From the NCBI GenBank assembly GCA_025463565.1, contig JAODAT010000027.1, positions 1 to 63,725 of the forward strand: a stretch of DNA of 63,725 nt, read 5' to 3'. The notes below the pieces were generated by a model. The model saw nothing but the letters and a program-made list of their open reading frames with translations. It was not told the origin of the DNA and searched no databases. A program made the position numbers and the translations under genes. The DNA comes from Microbacteriaceae bacterium. Lineage in GTDB: Bacteria > Actinomycetota > Actinomycetes > Actinomycetales > Microbacteriaceae. This document shows positions 35,336 to 44,273 of the stretch, piece after piece (position 1 is the first letter of the stretch; each line of letters starts with the position of its first letter).

Positions 35336-36015
35336 CCACCGCACCGGCCCTCCGCGGTGAGGGCCTCCGCCGCGACTACGGGCGCCCCGACGCGCTCGTG
35401 CATGCCGTGGCCGACGTGGATCTCGAACTCAACCCCGGCGAGCTGGTCGTGCTCCGCGGTCCATCGGGGTCGGGCAAGACGACCCTGCTCAACCTCCTCG
35501 GCGGCCTCGACCGTCCGACCGCGGGTCGGGTCTGGCTCGGCGCCCAGGAGATCTCGGCCGCCGACGAGGACGAGTTGGCGCGCCTGCGCGGCCACCGGCT
35601 CGGCTTCGTCTTCCAGTCCTTCGCCCTGCTGCCCATGCTGACCGCTGCGGAGAACATCGAGGTGCCGCTGCGCGCCGTCGGGGCGGATCCCGACGCGCGT
35701 GTCGCGCGGGTGAGCGAACTGCTCGGCCTGGTCGGGCTCGACGGGCACGAGAACCAGCGCCCCGACGAGTTGTCCGGCGGCCAGCAGCAGCGCGTCGGCA
35801 TCGCCCGCGCGCTCGCGAACCGCCCCGACGTGCTCATCGCCGACGAGCCGACCGGGCAGCTCGACAGCCGCACGGCCGTCGCCATGATGGAGCTCATCGG
35901 GGGCCTCGTCCACCAGCAGGGGGCCGCCGCGATCGTGAGCACCCACGATCCGTTGATCGCCGCCTTCGCGGATCGCACGCTCGAACTTCATGACGGACGG
36001 CTGGTGGCTCGGTAA
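35332..36015 (+). CDS. ABC transporter ATPase (MacB/LolD type), second copy
   Basis: 227 residues, normal LolD size. Walker A GPSGSGKTT, signature LSGGQQQR and Walker B VLIADEPTGQLD are intact, with the switch histidine in IVSTHDP. It is a paralogue of the first ATPase and closes the four-gene operon. Two different ATPases with two different FtsX chains suggest a full heterotetramer. There is no linked periplasmic adaptor, as expected for a Gram-positive system. Confidence 0.95.
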   Translation: MTTAPALRGEGLRRDYGRPDALVHAVADVDLELNPGELVVLRGPSGSGKTTLLNLLGGLDRPTAGRVWLGAQEISAADEDELARLRGHRLGFVFQSFALLPMLTAAENIEVPLRAVGADPDARVARVSELLGLVGLDGHENQRPDELSGGQQQRVGIARALANRPDVLIADEPTGQLDSRTAVAMMELIGGLVHQQGAAAIVSTHDPLIAAFADRTLELHDGRLVAR

Positions 36016-36025
36016 GCTGCTGCCG

Positions 36026-36385
36026 ATGAGGGTCAACCGGATCATCGCGGACCTCACTGTCGCCGATATCGACGCAGCGAAAGGCTTCTACGCCGACTAC
36101 CTCGGGCTCAGTTCCGAGGATTTCAATCTGGGCTGGGTCGCCCGGCTCACCTCGCCTGACAGCCGGGCCGAGATTCAGCTCGTCACACGCGATGCCGGTG
36201 CGCCCGAGAACCCCGCCGTCTCCGTGCTCATTGATCCGGACGAGATCGACCAGGCCTACCGCGACGCCCAGGATCGCGGATACGAGATCGTGCATCCGCT
36301 CACCACAGAGACCTGGGGGCCGCGCAGGTTCTTCGTGCGTGCACCGGATGGCGTCATCCTCAATATCGTGGCGCATCGCGAGTGA
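36026..36385 (+). CDS. VOC-family protein (glyoxalase/bleomycin-resistance fold)
   Basis: 119 residues from ATG 36026, ten bases after the ATPase stop. The single VOC module has DLTVADIDAAKGFYADYLGL at the N-terminus and GPRRFFVRAPDGVILNIVAH at the C-terminus. Members bind metal or small hydrophobic molecules; some sequester antibiotics. The close spacing suggests cotranscription with the ABC exporter. The N-terminal position usually holding a metal histidine is Asp (ADLTV), so catalysis is doubtful and binding is more likely. Confidence 0.85.
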   Translation: MRVNRIIADLTVADIDAAKGFYADYLGLSSEDFNLGWVARLTSPDSRAEIQLVTRDAGAPENPAVSVLIDPDEIDQAYRDAQDRGYEIVHPLTTETWGPRRFFVRAPDGVILNIVAHRE

Positions 36386-36897
36386 GCGGGAGGATCGGCC
36401 CGGTGAAACCCGGCTGGGAGTGGGTGTGCGGAGTGCACGAACGGCAGCTCGCACGCCTCACCTGAGAAGCCGAACGCTACGGTGCCCCCGGCGGCGTCCA
36501 CCGGAACAGGGACAAGGATCCGGATGCGGCGAGCCGTCGAGGAGCGAGCCGCACCAGTCCGTCGCGCAGAGCCCGCCCGATCGGAGGTTTCAGATGGGAG
36601 CCGAACCGTCCCGGGAGCTCCGATCGTCGACGAATGCTGCTCGTCCGCCGACTACGAGCGCGCGCACGGAGTCCTGCGAAAAGTCGTCATCTGCCGATTG
36701 TCGGGGGTCAACCGGCGCTCCCTCTTTCAGCCAGCACCGCTGACGCGCGGCAACTATCACCGACGCGAATAGCTTCCATCATCTAATCGCTCTTCGTAAA
36801 GTACCGACTCACTCTCATCATGGTGACTACAGGCTCACGCCAACTCGAAAACCACGTCGATCAAAGCCGATCGACTGCGATGCAAAGGTGCCCGCGA
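36386..36897. other. Intergenic stretch without a recognisable gene
   Basis: No frame here has protein-like composition plus a start and ribosome-binding site. Short open frames on both strands are rich in Arg, Ser and Pro, as expected of non-coding high-GC DNA. The last 100 bp are more AT-rich and probably hold the promoter of the MFS gene. I see no clear repeat, palindrome or terminator. Confidence 0.6.
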
Positions 36898-38184
36898 ATG
36901 ACAACAGCTCCCTCCCCCGTTTCGAAAACCGCCACAGAGTCGGGACGCACGTGGCTCAATCCGAGGGGAGGGTTCCTCGTATTCGTGGGGATCGCCTCCA
37001 TCTCATCAGCTATGGCCGAACTCGTGCCGCTTGTGCTGACCATTGCAATCAAGGCCCAGGCGATCGACCACGCGCACGCAGCGACTCTCCTGTCGATTGC
37101 GATCGCAGTGGGCGCGCTCCTCTCTCTCATCGCCTACCCGCTGTTCGGGCGCATCAGCGATCGCACGACCTCGCGCCTCGGTCGCCGGCGACCATTCCTC
37201 ATCCTGGGCGCGATTCTCATAGCGATCGGCGCCGTCGTGCTGTTGTTCTCGACCTCGCTGGCGCTGCTGACGATCGGCACCTCACTGACTCTCATCGGAT
37301 TCAGTTCCGCGACGGTCGCCATCACCTCGCTCATCCCTGACCAGCTTTCACCCGACCGCCGTGGCGGCGCCTCCGCTGTGATCGGTCTGAGCCTCCCGCT
37401 GGGGGCCGTCATCGGACTGTTCATCGCTCAGTTGGTCTCGGGCTCCGTGACCGCGATGATCCTGCTGCCTGCCGGCATTGCGTTCGTCGGCATCCTGCTG
37501 CTTGCCCTGCGCCTCACTGACCGTCAATTGAGTAAGGCGGAACGGCCGCCGTTCGGTTTCATCTCGTTCATCAGCACCTTCTGGGTGAACCCGGTCAAGA
37601 ACCCGAACTTCGCGTGGGCGTGGTTCAGCCGGCTGCTTCTGTTCTTCGGGGTCGCGTCGGTCAACGCCTACCAGTTCTTCTATCTCGCCGCAGTACTCCA
37701 TCTGCCGGAGGCACAGGTCGCCAGTGGGGTCTTCCTTTCTACACTGGCGTTGACCGTCGCCGCGCTCGTGTTCGCCCCGATCGCCGCCAAACTCTCCGAC
37801 CGCATTGGGCGCCGCAAGCCGTTCGTGATCTTCTCCTCGATCGTCTACGGCATCGGACTTATCCTGGCGTCCGTGGCCCACAGCTTCCCGGTCTTTATCG
37901 CTGCGATGGCCGTCATGGGCGTCGGCCAGGGCGTGTACATGGCCGTCGACCTCGCCCTGGTGACGCAGATCCTGCCCGATCCCGACAACGCCGGCAAGGA
38001 CCTTGGCGTGATGAACCTCGCGAACTCCCTGCCGCAATCGCTGGTGCCCGCCCTCGCGCCCGCCATCCTGCTCATCGGAGCGTCAGCGGCGTTCCCGCAG
38101 GACTACCCGGCCCTGTTCATCACGGGCGCGATCGCGGCCATCGTCGGTGGCATTCTCATCGTCCCGATCAGGAAGGTGAAGTAG
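36898..38184 (+). CDS. MFS transporter, possible uptake carrier for the catabolic island
   Basis: About 428 residues from ATG 36898, with AAAGG nine bases upstream. Twelve helices are evident; the loops GRISDRTTSRLGRRRPF and AKLSDRIGRRKPF are the repeated MFS A-motifs. The first resembles GPH/sucrose-type carriers. It is convergent with the FAH-led catabolic operon and separated from it by 36 bp, so it may import the substrate, but no shared promoter or operator was found. The function as importer is inferred from position only. Confidence 0.82.
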   Translation: MTTAPSPVSKTATESGRTWLNPRGGFLVFVGIASISSAMAELVPLVLTIAIKAQAIDHAHAATLLSIAIAVGALLSLIAYPLFGRISDRTTSRLGRRRPFLILGAILIAIGAVVLLFSTSLALLTIGTSLTLIGFSSATVAITSLIPDQLSPDRRGGASAVIGLSLPLGAVIGLFIAQLVSGSVTAMILLPAGIAFVGILLLALRLTDRQLSKAERPPFGFISFISTFWVNPVKNPNFAWAWFSRLLLFFGVASVNAYQFFYLAAVLHLPEAQVASGVFLSTLALTVAALVFAPIAAKLSDRIGRRKPFVIFSSIVYGIGLILASVAHSFPVFIAAMAVMGVGQGVYMAVDLALVTQILPDPDNAGKDLGVMNLANSLPQSLVPALAPAILLIGASAAFPQDYPALFITGAIAAIVGGILIVPIRKVK

Positions 38185-38220
38185 CCGCCGCTTCCTGGGC
38201 GATTGTGACCATGGACGCTC

Positions 38221-39207
38221 CTACGCGACCCCACCGGATGCGGGCACGACGGTCTGTTCAAGGCGACCGAACACCGACTCACCGTCGGGCAGGTGGGACT
38301 CCATGGTCACAGTGTCGCCGAATCGCATGAAACTCGTCACCGACGCTCCATCGTCAACGAGCTCGACCATCCTCCGCTCGGCGATACACGAGGAACCGAC
38401 GGTGCGGAAGGTCTCGTTCGAGACGGTGCCCGAGCCGATGATGGTCCCTGCGACCAGATCGCGAGTCCGTGCCGCGTGGGCGACCAGGTCGGCGAAGCCG
38501 AACGCCATCGCCGCCCCGTTCGCGTGACCGAAGGCTGTGCCGTTACGGGTGACCTCCATGTCCAGCCGCACGCGGCTGTCATGCCAGTACTCACCCAGGG
38601 CGTCGGGAGTCACCGCGACGGGAGCGGTCGCCGACGGTGGTTTGGCTTGCACGAAGCCGAACGAGCGCTTCATCTCCGCTGGACCGAGGGCCCGAAGCGA
38701 CCAGTCGTTGATGATGACGACGAGTCGGATGTACTTCCCGGCGTGCTCGGCGGTCACACCGCGCGGTACAGCGGAGACAATGACACCGAACTCAGCTTCG
38801 AAGTCGATCTCGTCGGCCTCGTCGAGGAAGGACACCTCGCTGCGACCGGGGTAGAACCGGTCGGATACGCCCTGATACATGAGGGGCCGGTCTACCGGCA
38901 GCGGTTCGATGCCGAAGGCGATCGACATGAGCTCGCCGTGCGAGTTGAAGGCTGAGCCATCGAGCCACTGCCAGGCCCGCGGGAGCACGGCGAGCAGCTC
39001 GTCAGGGTCGTAGGGGCGGGCACCAGCAGCGTCGCCCGCTTCGAGCAGCTCGGCCCGATCACGCAACCGCGGTTCGACGTCGTCCCACCGCTCCAGTGCG
39101 GCCTGCATGGTCGGCGCGATATCCGCGACTTCGATGACTCGGGTGAGCAGACGATCGACGAGCGCTAGGCGTCCGTCGGGACCGCCATCGAGCGTGACGA
39201 GTTTCAT
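38221..39207 (-). CDS. Fumarylacetoacetate hydrolase-family protein
   Basis: 328 residues. The FAH core has the metal-binding glutamates in DFEAEFGVIV (near residue 150), VVIINDWSLR, then VQAKPPSATAP and GTIIGSGTVSNE. In aromatic catabolism this family hydrolyses acylpyruvates or hydrates/decarboxylates 2-oxo-enoates produced by ring cleavage. It is the last gene of the six-gene minus-strand block, 40 bp after the transketolase-like gene. Its likely role is to split the ring-cleavage product into a 2-oxoacid and a second fragment; the exact compound is unknown. Confidence 0.88.
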   Translation of the reverse strand: MKLVTLDGGPDGRLALVDRLLTRVIEVADIAPTMQAALERWDDVEPRLRDRAELLEAGDAAGARPYDPDELLAVLPRAWQWLDGSAFNSHGELMSIAFGIEPLPVDRPLMYQGVSDRFYPGRSEVSFLDEADEIDFEAEFGVIVSAVPRGVTAEHAGKYIRLVVIINDWSLRALGPAEMKRSFGFVQAKPPSATAPVAVTPDALGEYWHDSRVRLDMEVTRNGTAFGHANGAAMAFGFADLVAHAARTRDLVAGTIIGSGTVSNETFRTVGSSCIAERRMVELVDDGASVTSFMRFGDTVTMESHLPDGESVFGRLEQTVVPASGGVA

Positions 39208-39247
39208 TTCGCTGTTCTCCTTGCCAATTGATTGCGCCCCAGGGGGC

Positions 39248-41587
39248 TCACGCGGTCACGTCCAGGACGGAACGTACGATGCTGTCGACGTCGATTCCGT
39301 GGTAGCGGTAGACATCCTCCACATCACCCGCCTGCCCGAAGTGGCTCACGCCGAGGTTGCGGCTCGCAACCCGGTGGATCCCTGCGAGAAACGCGAGGGT
39401 GTGGGGGTGTCCGTCGAGCACGGTCACCATGGGGACCGCGCGATCGGCGGGGAAGACCTGGTCGAGGATCCATGATGCTCCGTCGTCCAGACCGTTCCGC
39501 GACTGGATCGCCTCGAACAGCAGTCCTGGGCTGGTGACGCAGGCGATGTCGACGGAGATGCCGAGCGTGGCAAGACGATCGGCGGCCGCGAGCGCCTCGG
39601 GCACCATGACACCCATCGTGACGATGGATGCCTTCGGCGAGTCCACTCGCCTCAGCGGATATGCTCCTGCAACAACTTGCCTACGACGCCGTTCGCGCGA
39701 GGCCGCGTCCTCGGGAATCGCTGCCAGCTTCTGGTCCAGCGGCTTTGTCGACAGCCGTAAATAGGCGGACTTGCCGCCCTCGCGACCCATCTGCCCCATC
39801 GCGGCGAGCAGGGTCCATTCCGTGTCGAGCACGAACGCCGGCTCGTAACTGATGCAGTTCGGTTGTTCAAGTCCGATCGAGGGTGTCTTGATCGACTGGT
39901 GAGCACCGCCTTCGGGTGCGAGCGTCACGCCGGAGGGAGTTCCCACGAGGATCGACTGGCCGCCCGCGTAGATGCCGTATGACCACGGCTCGAGTGCGCG
40001 TTCGACGAACGGGTCATAGAGCACCCCGATCGGAAACAACGGTTGTCCCCAACGGCTCCAGGTCGAGCCGAGTTCGCCGATGAGGCTCACCAGGTTCACC
40101 TCGGCAATTCCGAGCTCGATATGCTGGCCGGTCGGCTTCTCCCGCCAGTGCATGATCGTCTCCGCGTCGTCGCTGAACCAGTCCGTGCGCTCCTCGGTCG
40201 ACCACACGCCGACCTTGTTCAGCCACCCGGCGAGGTTCGTGCTGGAGCTGACGTCCGGGCTCACGGTGACCACGCGGCGGGCGGCTTCTGGCGCCACTCG
40301 CGTGAGATCGAGAAGGGCGCGACCGAGGGCGGCCTGCGTCGTCGCGGTCCCGGTCGGGGTGCGACCGAAGTCGGTCGGCACTGACGGGGGTGCGACGAAC
40401 TCCTGCGGTTGACGCTGCAGAGCGGATGCCGCGGATGCGACCGCTGCACCCTCATCGCTGTCCGGCGCGAACCGCGACCAGGGAGCATCGGTGCTCTCCC
40501 CCAGCTGTTCCGCGAGCTGCGCGTATTGCTCGACGCTCAGCAGCGACGAATGGTTCTGCGGGTGGCCCGCGGTCGGCAGGCCGTAGCCCTTAACCGTGTA
40601 GGCGATGATGACCGTCGGTCGGGTGTCGTCGATCTGCGCGTATGCATCCCGCAGCGCCTGGATGTCATGGCCACCGAGATTCTTGATGGCCGCCACCAGG
40701 TGCGCGTCATCGACGTCCGCGATGATCTCGGCGATGGTCCGGCTGCCCGTGCCGTCGCCGGGAAGCCGGCGACGCAGTTCGTCGGCCGGGCAGCGCAGCA
40801 GGCGCTGGTACTCGGGGTTCTGCATGTCGATGATCCGGTCGCGCAGGGCTTCCCCGCCGGGCCGCGCCATCAGCTCCTCCAGGAGGCGCCCGAACCGTAC
40901 CGTGATCACCTGCCATCCGGCAGCCGAGAACAGCGCGGCGAACTTGCCGGCCGCGATGTTCGGCACGACGCGGTCGAGTGACTGCCGGTTGAGATCGACG
41001 ATCCAGACGATCTCTCCCAGGTCCGCGACGCTCGAATCGAGTACCGCCTCCCAGACGGCGCCCTCGTCGAGCTCCGCGTCGCCGACCAGCGAATACTGCC
41101 GTCCGCGGCTGGGCACGCCCGTGATGCCTTCGGTGTAGCGCCGCGAAATGGCGCCCCAGATCGGAGCCGTCGCCCCGATCCCCACGGAACCGGTTGAATA
41201 GTCGGCTGGATCGGGATCTTTCGAGCGACTCGGGTAGCTCTGCAGCCCGCCGAACTCACGCAGCGTGGTCAGATATCGCTCATCGAGCGAACCGAGGAGG
41301 TAGTTGATCGCGTGCAGCACCGGGGAAGCATGCGGTTTGACCGACACCCGGTCCTCCGCGCGCAGTTGACCGAACCACAGCGAGGTCATGATGGTCACGA
41401 GCGACGCGCTGGAGGCCTGATGGCCGCCGACCTTGATGCCGGAGGTGTTCGGACGCACATTGTTGGCGTGATGGATGATCGACGTCGCGAGCCACAGCAC
41501 GCGACGTTCGATCGCGGCCAGCGCGTTCAGGCGCGGATCCCCGTACCCGGACGGAGCGGTCGGTTCGATGATCTGCGTCGTTTCCAC
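39248..41587 (-). CDS. AceE/transketolase-like thiamine diphosphate enzyme
   Basis: 779 residues, close to but shorter than AceE pyruvate dehydrogenase E1 (about 880). The ThDP-binding motif is GDAELDEG (169-176) with Asn200 about 30 residues on. The pyrimidine domain (IELGIAEVNLVSLIGELG) and transketolase C-terminal domain (ASIVTMGVMVPEALAAADRL, HFGQAGDVEDVYRYHGID) are complete. It should decarboxylate a 2-oxoacid. No E2 or E3 subunit is linked. Its place between an SDR and an FAH hydrolase suggests it consumes the 2-oxoacid released after ring cleavage. Alternatives are a transketolase-type C2 transfer. The 15-bp spacing to the SDR gene supports one operon. Confidence 0.82.
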   Translation of the reverse strand: METTQIIEPTAPSGYGDPRLNALAAIERRVLWLATSIIHHANNVRPNTSGIKVGGHQASSASLVTIMTSLWFGQLRAEDRVSVKPHASPVLHAINYLLGSLDERYLTTLREFGGLQSYPSRSKDPDPADYSTGSVGIGATAPIWGAISRRYTEGITGVPSRGRQYSLVGDAELDEGAVWEAVLDSSVADLGEIVWIVDLNRQSLDRVVPNIAAGKFAALFSAAGWQVITVRFGRLLEELMARPGGEALRDRIIDMQNPEYQRLLRCPADELRRRLPGDGTGSRTIAEIIADVDDAHLVAAIKNLGGHDIQALRDAYAQIDDTRPTVIIAYTVKGYGLPTAGHPQNHSSLLSVEQYAQLAEQLGESTDAPWSRFAPDSDEGAAVASAASALQRQPQEFVAPPSVPTDFGRTPTGTATTQAALGRALLDLTRVAPEAARRVVTVSPDVSSSTNLAGWLNKVGVWSTEERTDWFSDDAETIMHWREKPTGQHIELGIAEVNLVSLIGELGSTWSRWGQPLFPIGVLYDPFVERALEPWSYGIYAGGQSILVGTPSGVTLAPEGGAHQSIKTPSIGLEQPNCISYEPAFVLDTEWTLLAAMGQMGREGGKSAYLRLSTKPLDQKLAAIPEDAASRERRRRQVVAGAYPLRRVDSPKASIVTMGVMVPEALAAADRLATLGISVDIACVTSPGLLFEAIQSRNGLDDGASWILDQVFPADRAVPMVTVLDGHPHTLAFLAGIHRVASRNLGVSHFGQAGDVEDVYRYHGIDVDSIVRSVLDVTA

Positions 41588-41602
41588 GATGGTGTCCTCG
41601 GG

Positions 41603-42427
41603 TCAGTTCTGTGATGGTCGACTCATCGCGCTTTTCGCGATCGAGTCCGACATGTATTTGATGCCCGACGACGAGGTGTACCCGCCGTCGATGGGGATCT
41701 CGGCGCCAGAGACATAGGCTGCGGCGTCCGACAGCAGAAAGGCGACGACCGCGGCGATTTCTTCGGGCTGCGCGGTGCGCCCCAGGGGCGTGAGCGCGAG
41801 TTGAGCGTCTCTCATCGCCGCAGGAGCATTCGCCATGGCGGTGGTTTCGACATAACCCGGATGCACGATGTTGGTGCGGATTCCGCGTGCGCCGAACTCC
41901 GTGGTAGCGACTCCGCTCAGGCCGCGGAGGCCCCACTTGCTCGCTGTGTACGCAACCGTGTGGTGCGGGGTCAGCCCGGCCGCGGATCCCACATTCACGA
42001 TCGATGCACCCGAGCGCATTAGCGGCACGAGGGTCTTCATCCCGAGCATGGGCCCGGTCAGGTTGATCGCGAGTACGCGGTTCCAGTCGTCAAGCTCGAT
42101 ATCTCCGAGACGCGCGCGGAACGGGATGCCCGCGTTGTTGACAAGGCCGTCAAGCCTCCCGGGCGCGAGCCGGTCTCGCAGATCCCTCCAGTCACCCTCG
42201 GATGTCACGTCGAGACGCCGGTAGGAGATCGGCCGGTCGAACAGCCCGCGGGGAAGCTCGTCGAGAAGATCGGTCGCGATAGGTGTCGCGCCGCTCGCGG
42301 CGAGCACGCGGCACAGCGCCGCTCCCTGGCCGCCCGCGGCACCGGTGACGACGATCACCTTGCCGGCGAGGCCCGGAAGCGCCAACACATCCTCAGACGT
42401 AGCCGTGCCCGCATGCTCATCCGGCAT
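41603..42427 (-). CDS. Short-chain dehydrogenase/reductase
   Basis: 274 residues, classical SDR. The nucleotide-binding TGAAGGQGAA is near residue 29, NNAG near 97, the catalytic Ser in NVGSAAG and YTASK near 160, followed by the usual C-terminal PIDGGYTSS. The N-terminus has about 20 extra residues before the Rossmann strand. It overlaps the cupin gene by 11 bp. It probably oxidises or reduces a hydroxy or diol intermediate of the ring compound; cofactor preference (NAD likely from an acidic residue after strand 2, ATDLLDE) is inferred. Confidence 0.92.
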   Translation of the reverse strand: MPDEHAGTATSEDVLALPGLAGKVIVVTGAAGGQGAALCRVLAASGATPIATDLLDELPRGLFDRPISYRRLDVTSEGDWRDLRDRLAPGRLDGLVNNAGIPFRARLGDIELDDWNRVLAINLTGPMLGMKTLVPLMRSGASIVNVGSAAGLTPHHTVAYTASKWGLRGLSGVATTEFGARGIRTNIVHPGYVETTAMANAPAAMRDAQLALTPLGRTAQPEEIAAVVAFLLSDAAAYVSGAEIPIDGGYTSSSGIKYMSDSIAKSAMSRPSQN

Positions 42428-42983
42428 GACGCATCATCGTGTCTTTCGTGTCGTCGGGCAGCGCATCGAGCAGTTCGGGAGCGAAAGTGCCGTCGATGAG
42501 GATGAATGCGATACGACACGGCACGGAGCCGCGGTTCGCCCAGGCGTGGTCTGTGCCGCGTTGCACGACGACATCGCCGGCGCACAGCACTGTCTCGACA
42601 TCGTCGAGAATGAGCGTGATCTCGCCCTCGAGCACGATGCCGTAGTCGACCGTTTCGGTGCGGTGAATAGGAGATTGCAGCCCGCGCGAATCAAGAAACC
42701 CTGGTTGAAACTCGTTGAGCCTGATCCTCGTGCCACCCGGAGGCGGCGGGATGCTGTGACTGCGATCGGTAGGCTCCAAGGCCTCTCTCGCGGTGAGGAG
42801 AGCGGGTACCGCCTCGGTCTGCCAGATCTCGGCGAATGTCACTCCGTCATCAGGCAACGTGCGAACGACCGGGCTCGGCCCGTCGGAGAGGATCACGGAC
42901 CGCCCGGATGAGTCGTGCCCGGTGACGACTCGGCGCGGCCGGTAGTCATCGCTCGGGGAGCGATCATCGAAGTGACTGGGCAT
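42417..42983 (-). CDS. Small cupin-domain protein
   Basis: 188 residues. The single cupin barrel spans about 105-165: HRTETVDYGIVLEGEITLIL with the first metal-ligand pattern, then GDVVVQRGTDHAWANRG with the second histidine. The N-terminal 80 residues look like a small lid. Proteins of this type recur in aromatic gene sets; roles include isomerase, dioxygenase or sensor and are rarely tested. It lies between the flavin monooxygenase (6-bp gap) and the SDR (11-bp overlap) and is clearly cotranscribed. I cannot name its substrate. Confidence 0.85.
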   Translation of the reverse strand: MPSHFDDRSPSDDYRPRRVVTGHDSSGRSVILSDGPSPVVRTLPDDGVTFAEIWQTEAVPALLTAREALEPTDRSHSIPPPPGGTRIRLNEFQPGFLDSRGLQSPIHRTETVDYGIVLEGEITLILDDVETVLCAGDVVVQRGTDHAWANRGSVPCRIAFILIDGTFAPELLDALPDDTKDTMMRHAG

Positions 42984-42989
42984 GACGAC

Positions 42990-44231
42990 TCACGCAACCG
43001 CGCCGGTCTTGGAGCGGAAGTCGGCCTCTGCGATGTCGATCTCATCCATCTGCTTGAGGATCTCGACCGGAGTCGTCTCACCGATCATTTTCTGTAGGAA
43101 TTTGGTGTGATCGAATACGAGGTCGCGAATGGGACGCAGGGGCGCCGGAGTGTGGTGGAAAATCCTGCCGAGGCGGTATGCCATCTGCGACTGGAAGGCC
43201 GTGTGCGGCTTGCGCGGCTCCTCGAATCCCTGCAGAGCATCCCGAACTGTCCCGTAGTCCGACAGGTCGAGTGCCGCGAGTTTTCGACCCAGGTAGTAGC
43301 CGTCCTCGGTCGCCATGCCGGCGCCGTAAGCGGCGTACGGCGAGGTGGAGTGGGCGGCGTCGCCCACGAGGGTTACACGACCCTTGGACCACTGCTTGAG
43401 CGGGGGCCGGTCGCGGATCTGCCATTTCTGGGTCAGCTCTGGATCCGTAGAGGCGATGAGTCCAGGCAGCGGGCTCGGGAAGTTGTGGGCGATCCGTGCC
43501 GCTTCTTTTTTGACGTCACCGGTGAACTCCGTGTCGCCGGAAAAGGGTGACAGCACCCACCACTGGTATCCGCTTTTACCGGCCTCGCGGATGCCGGTCC
43601 AGCTGGCCTGCACCGTTCGGTCGTGCGACACGACGCTCCGGTTATGGCTCGCTCCGGGAATCTCGTCGTACGAGAGGCCGCCAAGTACCAGCAGATTGTG
43701 GTCGCGCTTCGGAGCATCGCCCCACAGGTGCTTCCTCACGAAGGAGTCGATACCGTCGGCACCGACCAGCACGTCGGCGTCGTAGGTCGAGCCGTCGGAG
43801 AAGAACAGGTGCACTCCGGCGGCGTCCTCGGTGAAGTCCGTCAACTGCTTGTCGGTGTGCAGGGAGCCCTCGGGCAGCGCCGCGTGCAGTCGACGGAAAA
43901 GGTTCGGCCTGGTGAGCCCGATGAATCCTCCGCCCCAGTCGCGAACGACGTCCTCGGGAAGATGAACGACGGCGCGCAATCGCCCGTCCGCCCGGTGAAA
44001 CTCGGACAGGGTCGGCGCGCCGAAGTCGACGATATCCACACCCATGAGTCCGAGAGCCTTAATAGGCGGCGGCCAGAGGTTGAGGATGTTGCCGGCCGGT
44101 TTGACCTCTTTGTAGCGTTCGAAGATCGCAACCTCGTGGCCCGCCTGGTGGATCGAGATGGCCGTGGCCATTCCCGCCGGTCCCGCGCCGATGATGGCGA
44201 CGTGACCGGGTTTCGCATTGCTGTTCGTCAT
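42990..44231 (-). CDS. Group A FAD-dependent aromatic monooxygenase, first copy
   Basis: 413 residues from ATG 44231, with GAGGAG seven bases upstream. The FAD dinucleotide fold AIIGAGPAGMATAISIHQAG is at the N-terminus, the DG motif DVLVGADGIDSFVR near 155-168, and the GD motif GRVTLVGDAAHSTSPYAAYG near 285-305. This is the p-hydroxybenzoate/salicylate hydroxylase pattern. It probably hydroxylates the ring with NAD(P)H and O2 to give the catechol-type substrate of the dioxygenase encoded 42 bp upstream. It is a clear paralogue of the enzyme at 48490-49704, including the unusual C-terminal RPIRDLVFDHTKFLQKMIGE-type tail. Confidence 0.92.
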   Translation of the reverse strand: MTNSNAKPGHVAIIGAGPAGMATAISIHQAGHEVAIFERYKEVKPAGNILNLWPPPIKALGLMGVDIVDFGAPTLSEFHRADGRLRAVVHLPEDVVRDWGGGFIGLTRPNLFRRLHAALPEGSLHTDKQLTDFTEDAAGVHLFFSDGSTYDADVLVGADGIDSFVRKHLWGDAPKRDHNLLVLGGLSYDEIPGASHNRSVVSHDRTVQASWTGIREAGKSGYQWWVLSPFSGDTEFTGDVKKEAARIAHNFPSPLPGLIASTDPELTQKWQIRDRPPLKQWSKGRVTLVGDAAHSTSPYAAYGAGMATEDGYYLGRKLAALDLSDYGTVRDALQGFEEPRKPHTAFQSQMAYRLGRIFHHTPAPLRPIRDLVFDHTKFLQKMIGETTPVEILKQMDEIDIAEADFRSKTGAVA

Positions 44232-44273
44232 GTCCCACTCCTCGTTGAGTACCGCAGGTGAAAACGAGACCAC

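Noticed and set aside
42417-42983. Calling the cupin a 3-hydroxyanthranilate or gentisate dioxygenase
   Set aside because: It is a single short cupin with a generic HRTETVDYG pattern. Size and motifs do not fit bicupin gentisate dioxygenase, and no kynurenine-pathway partner such as kynureninase is present.
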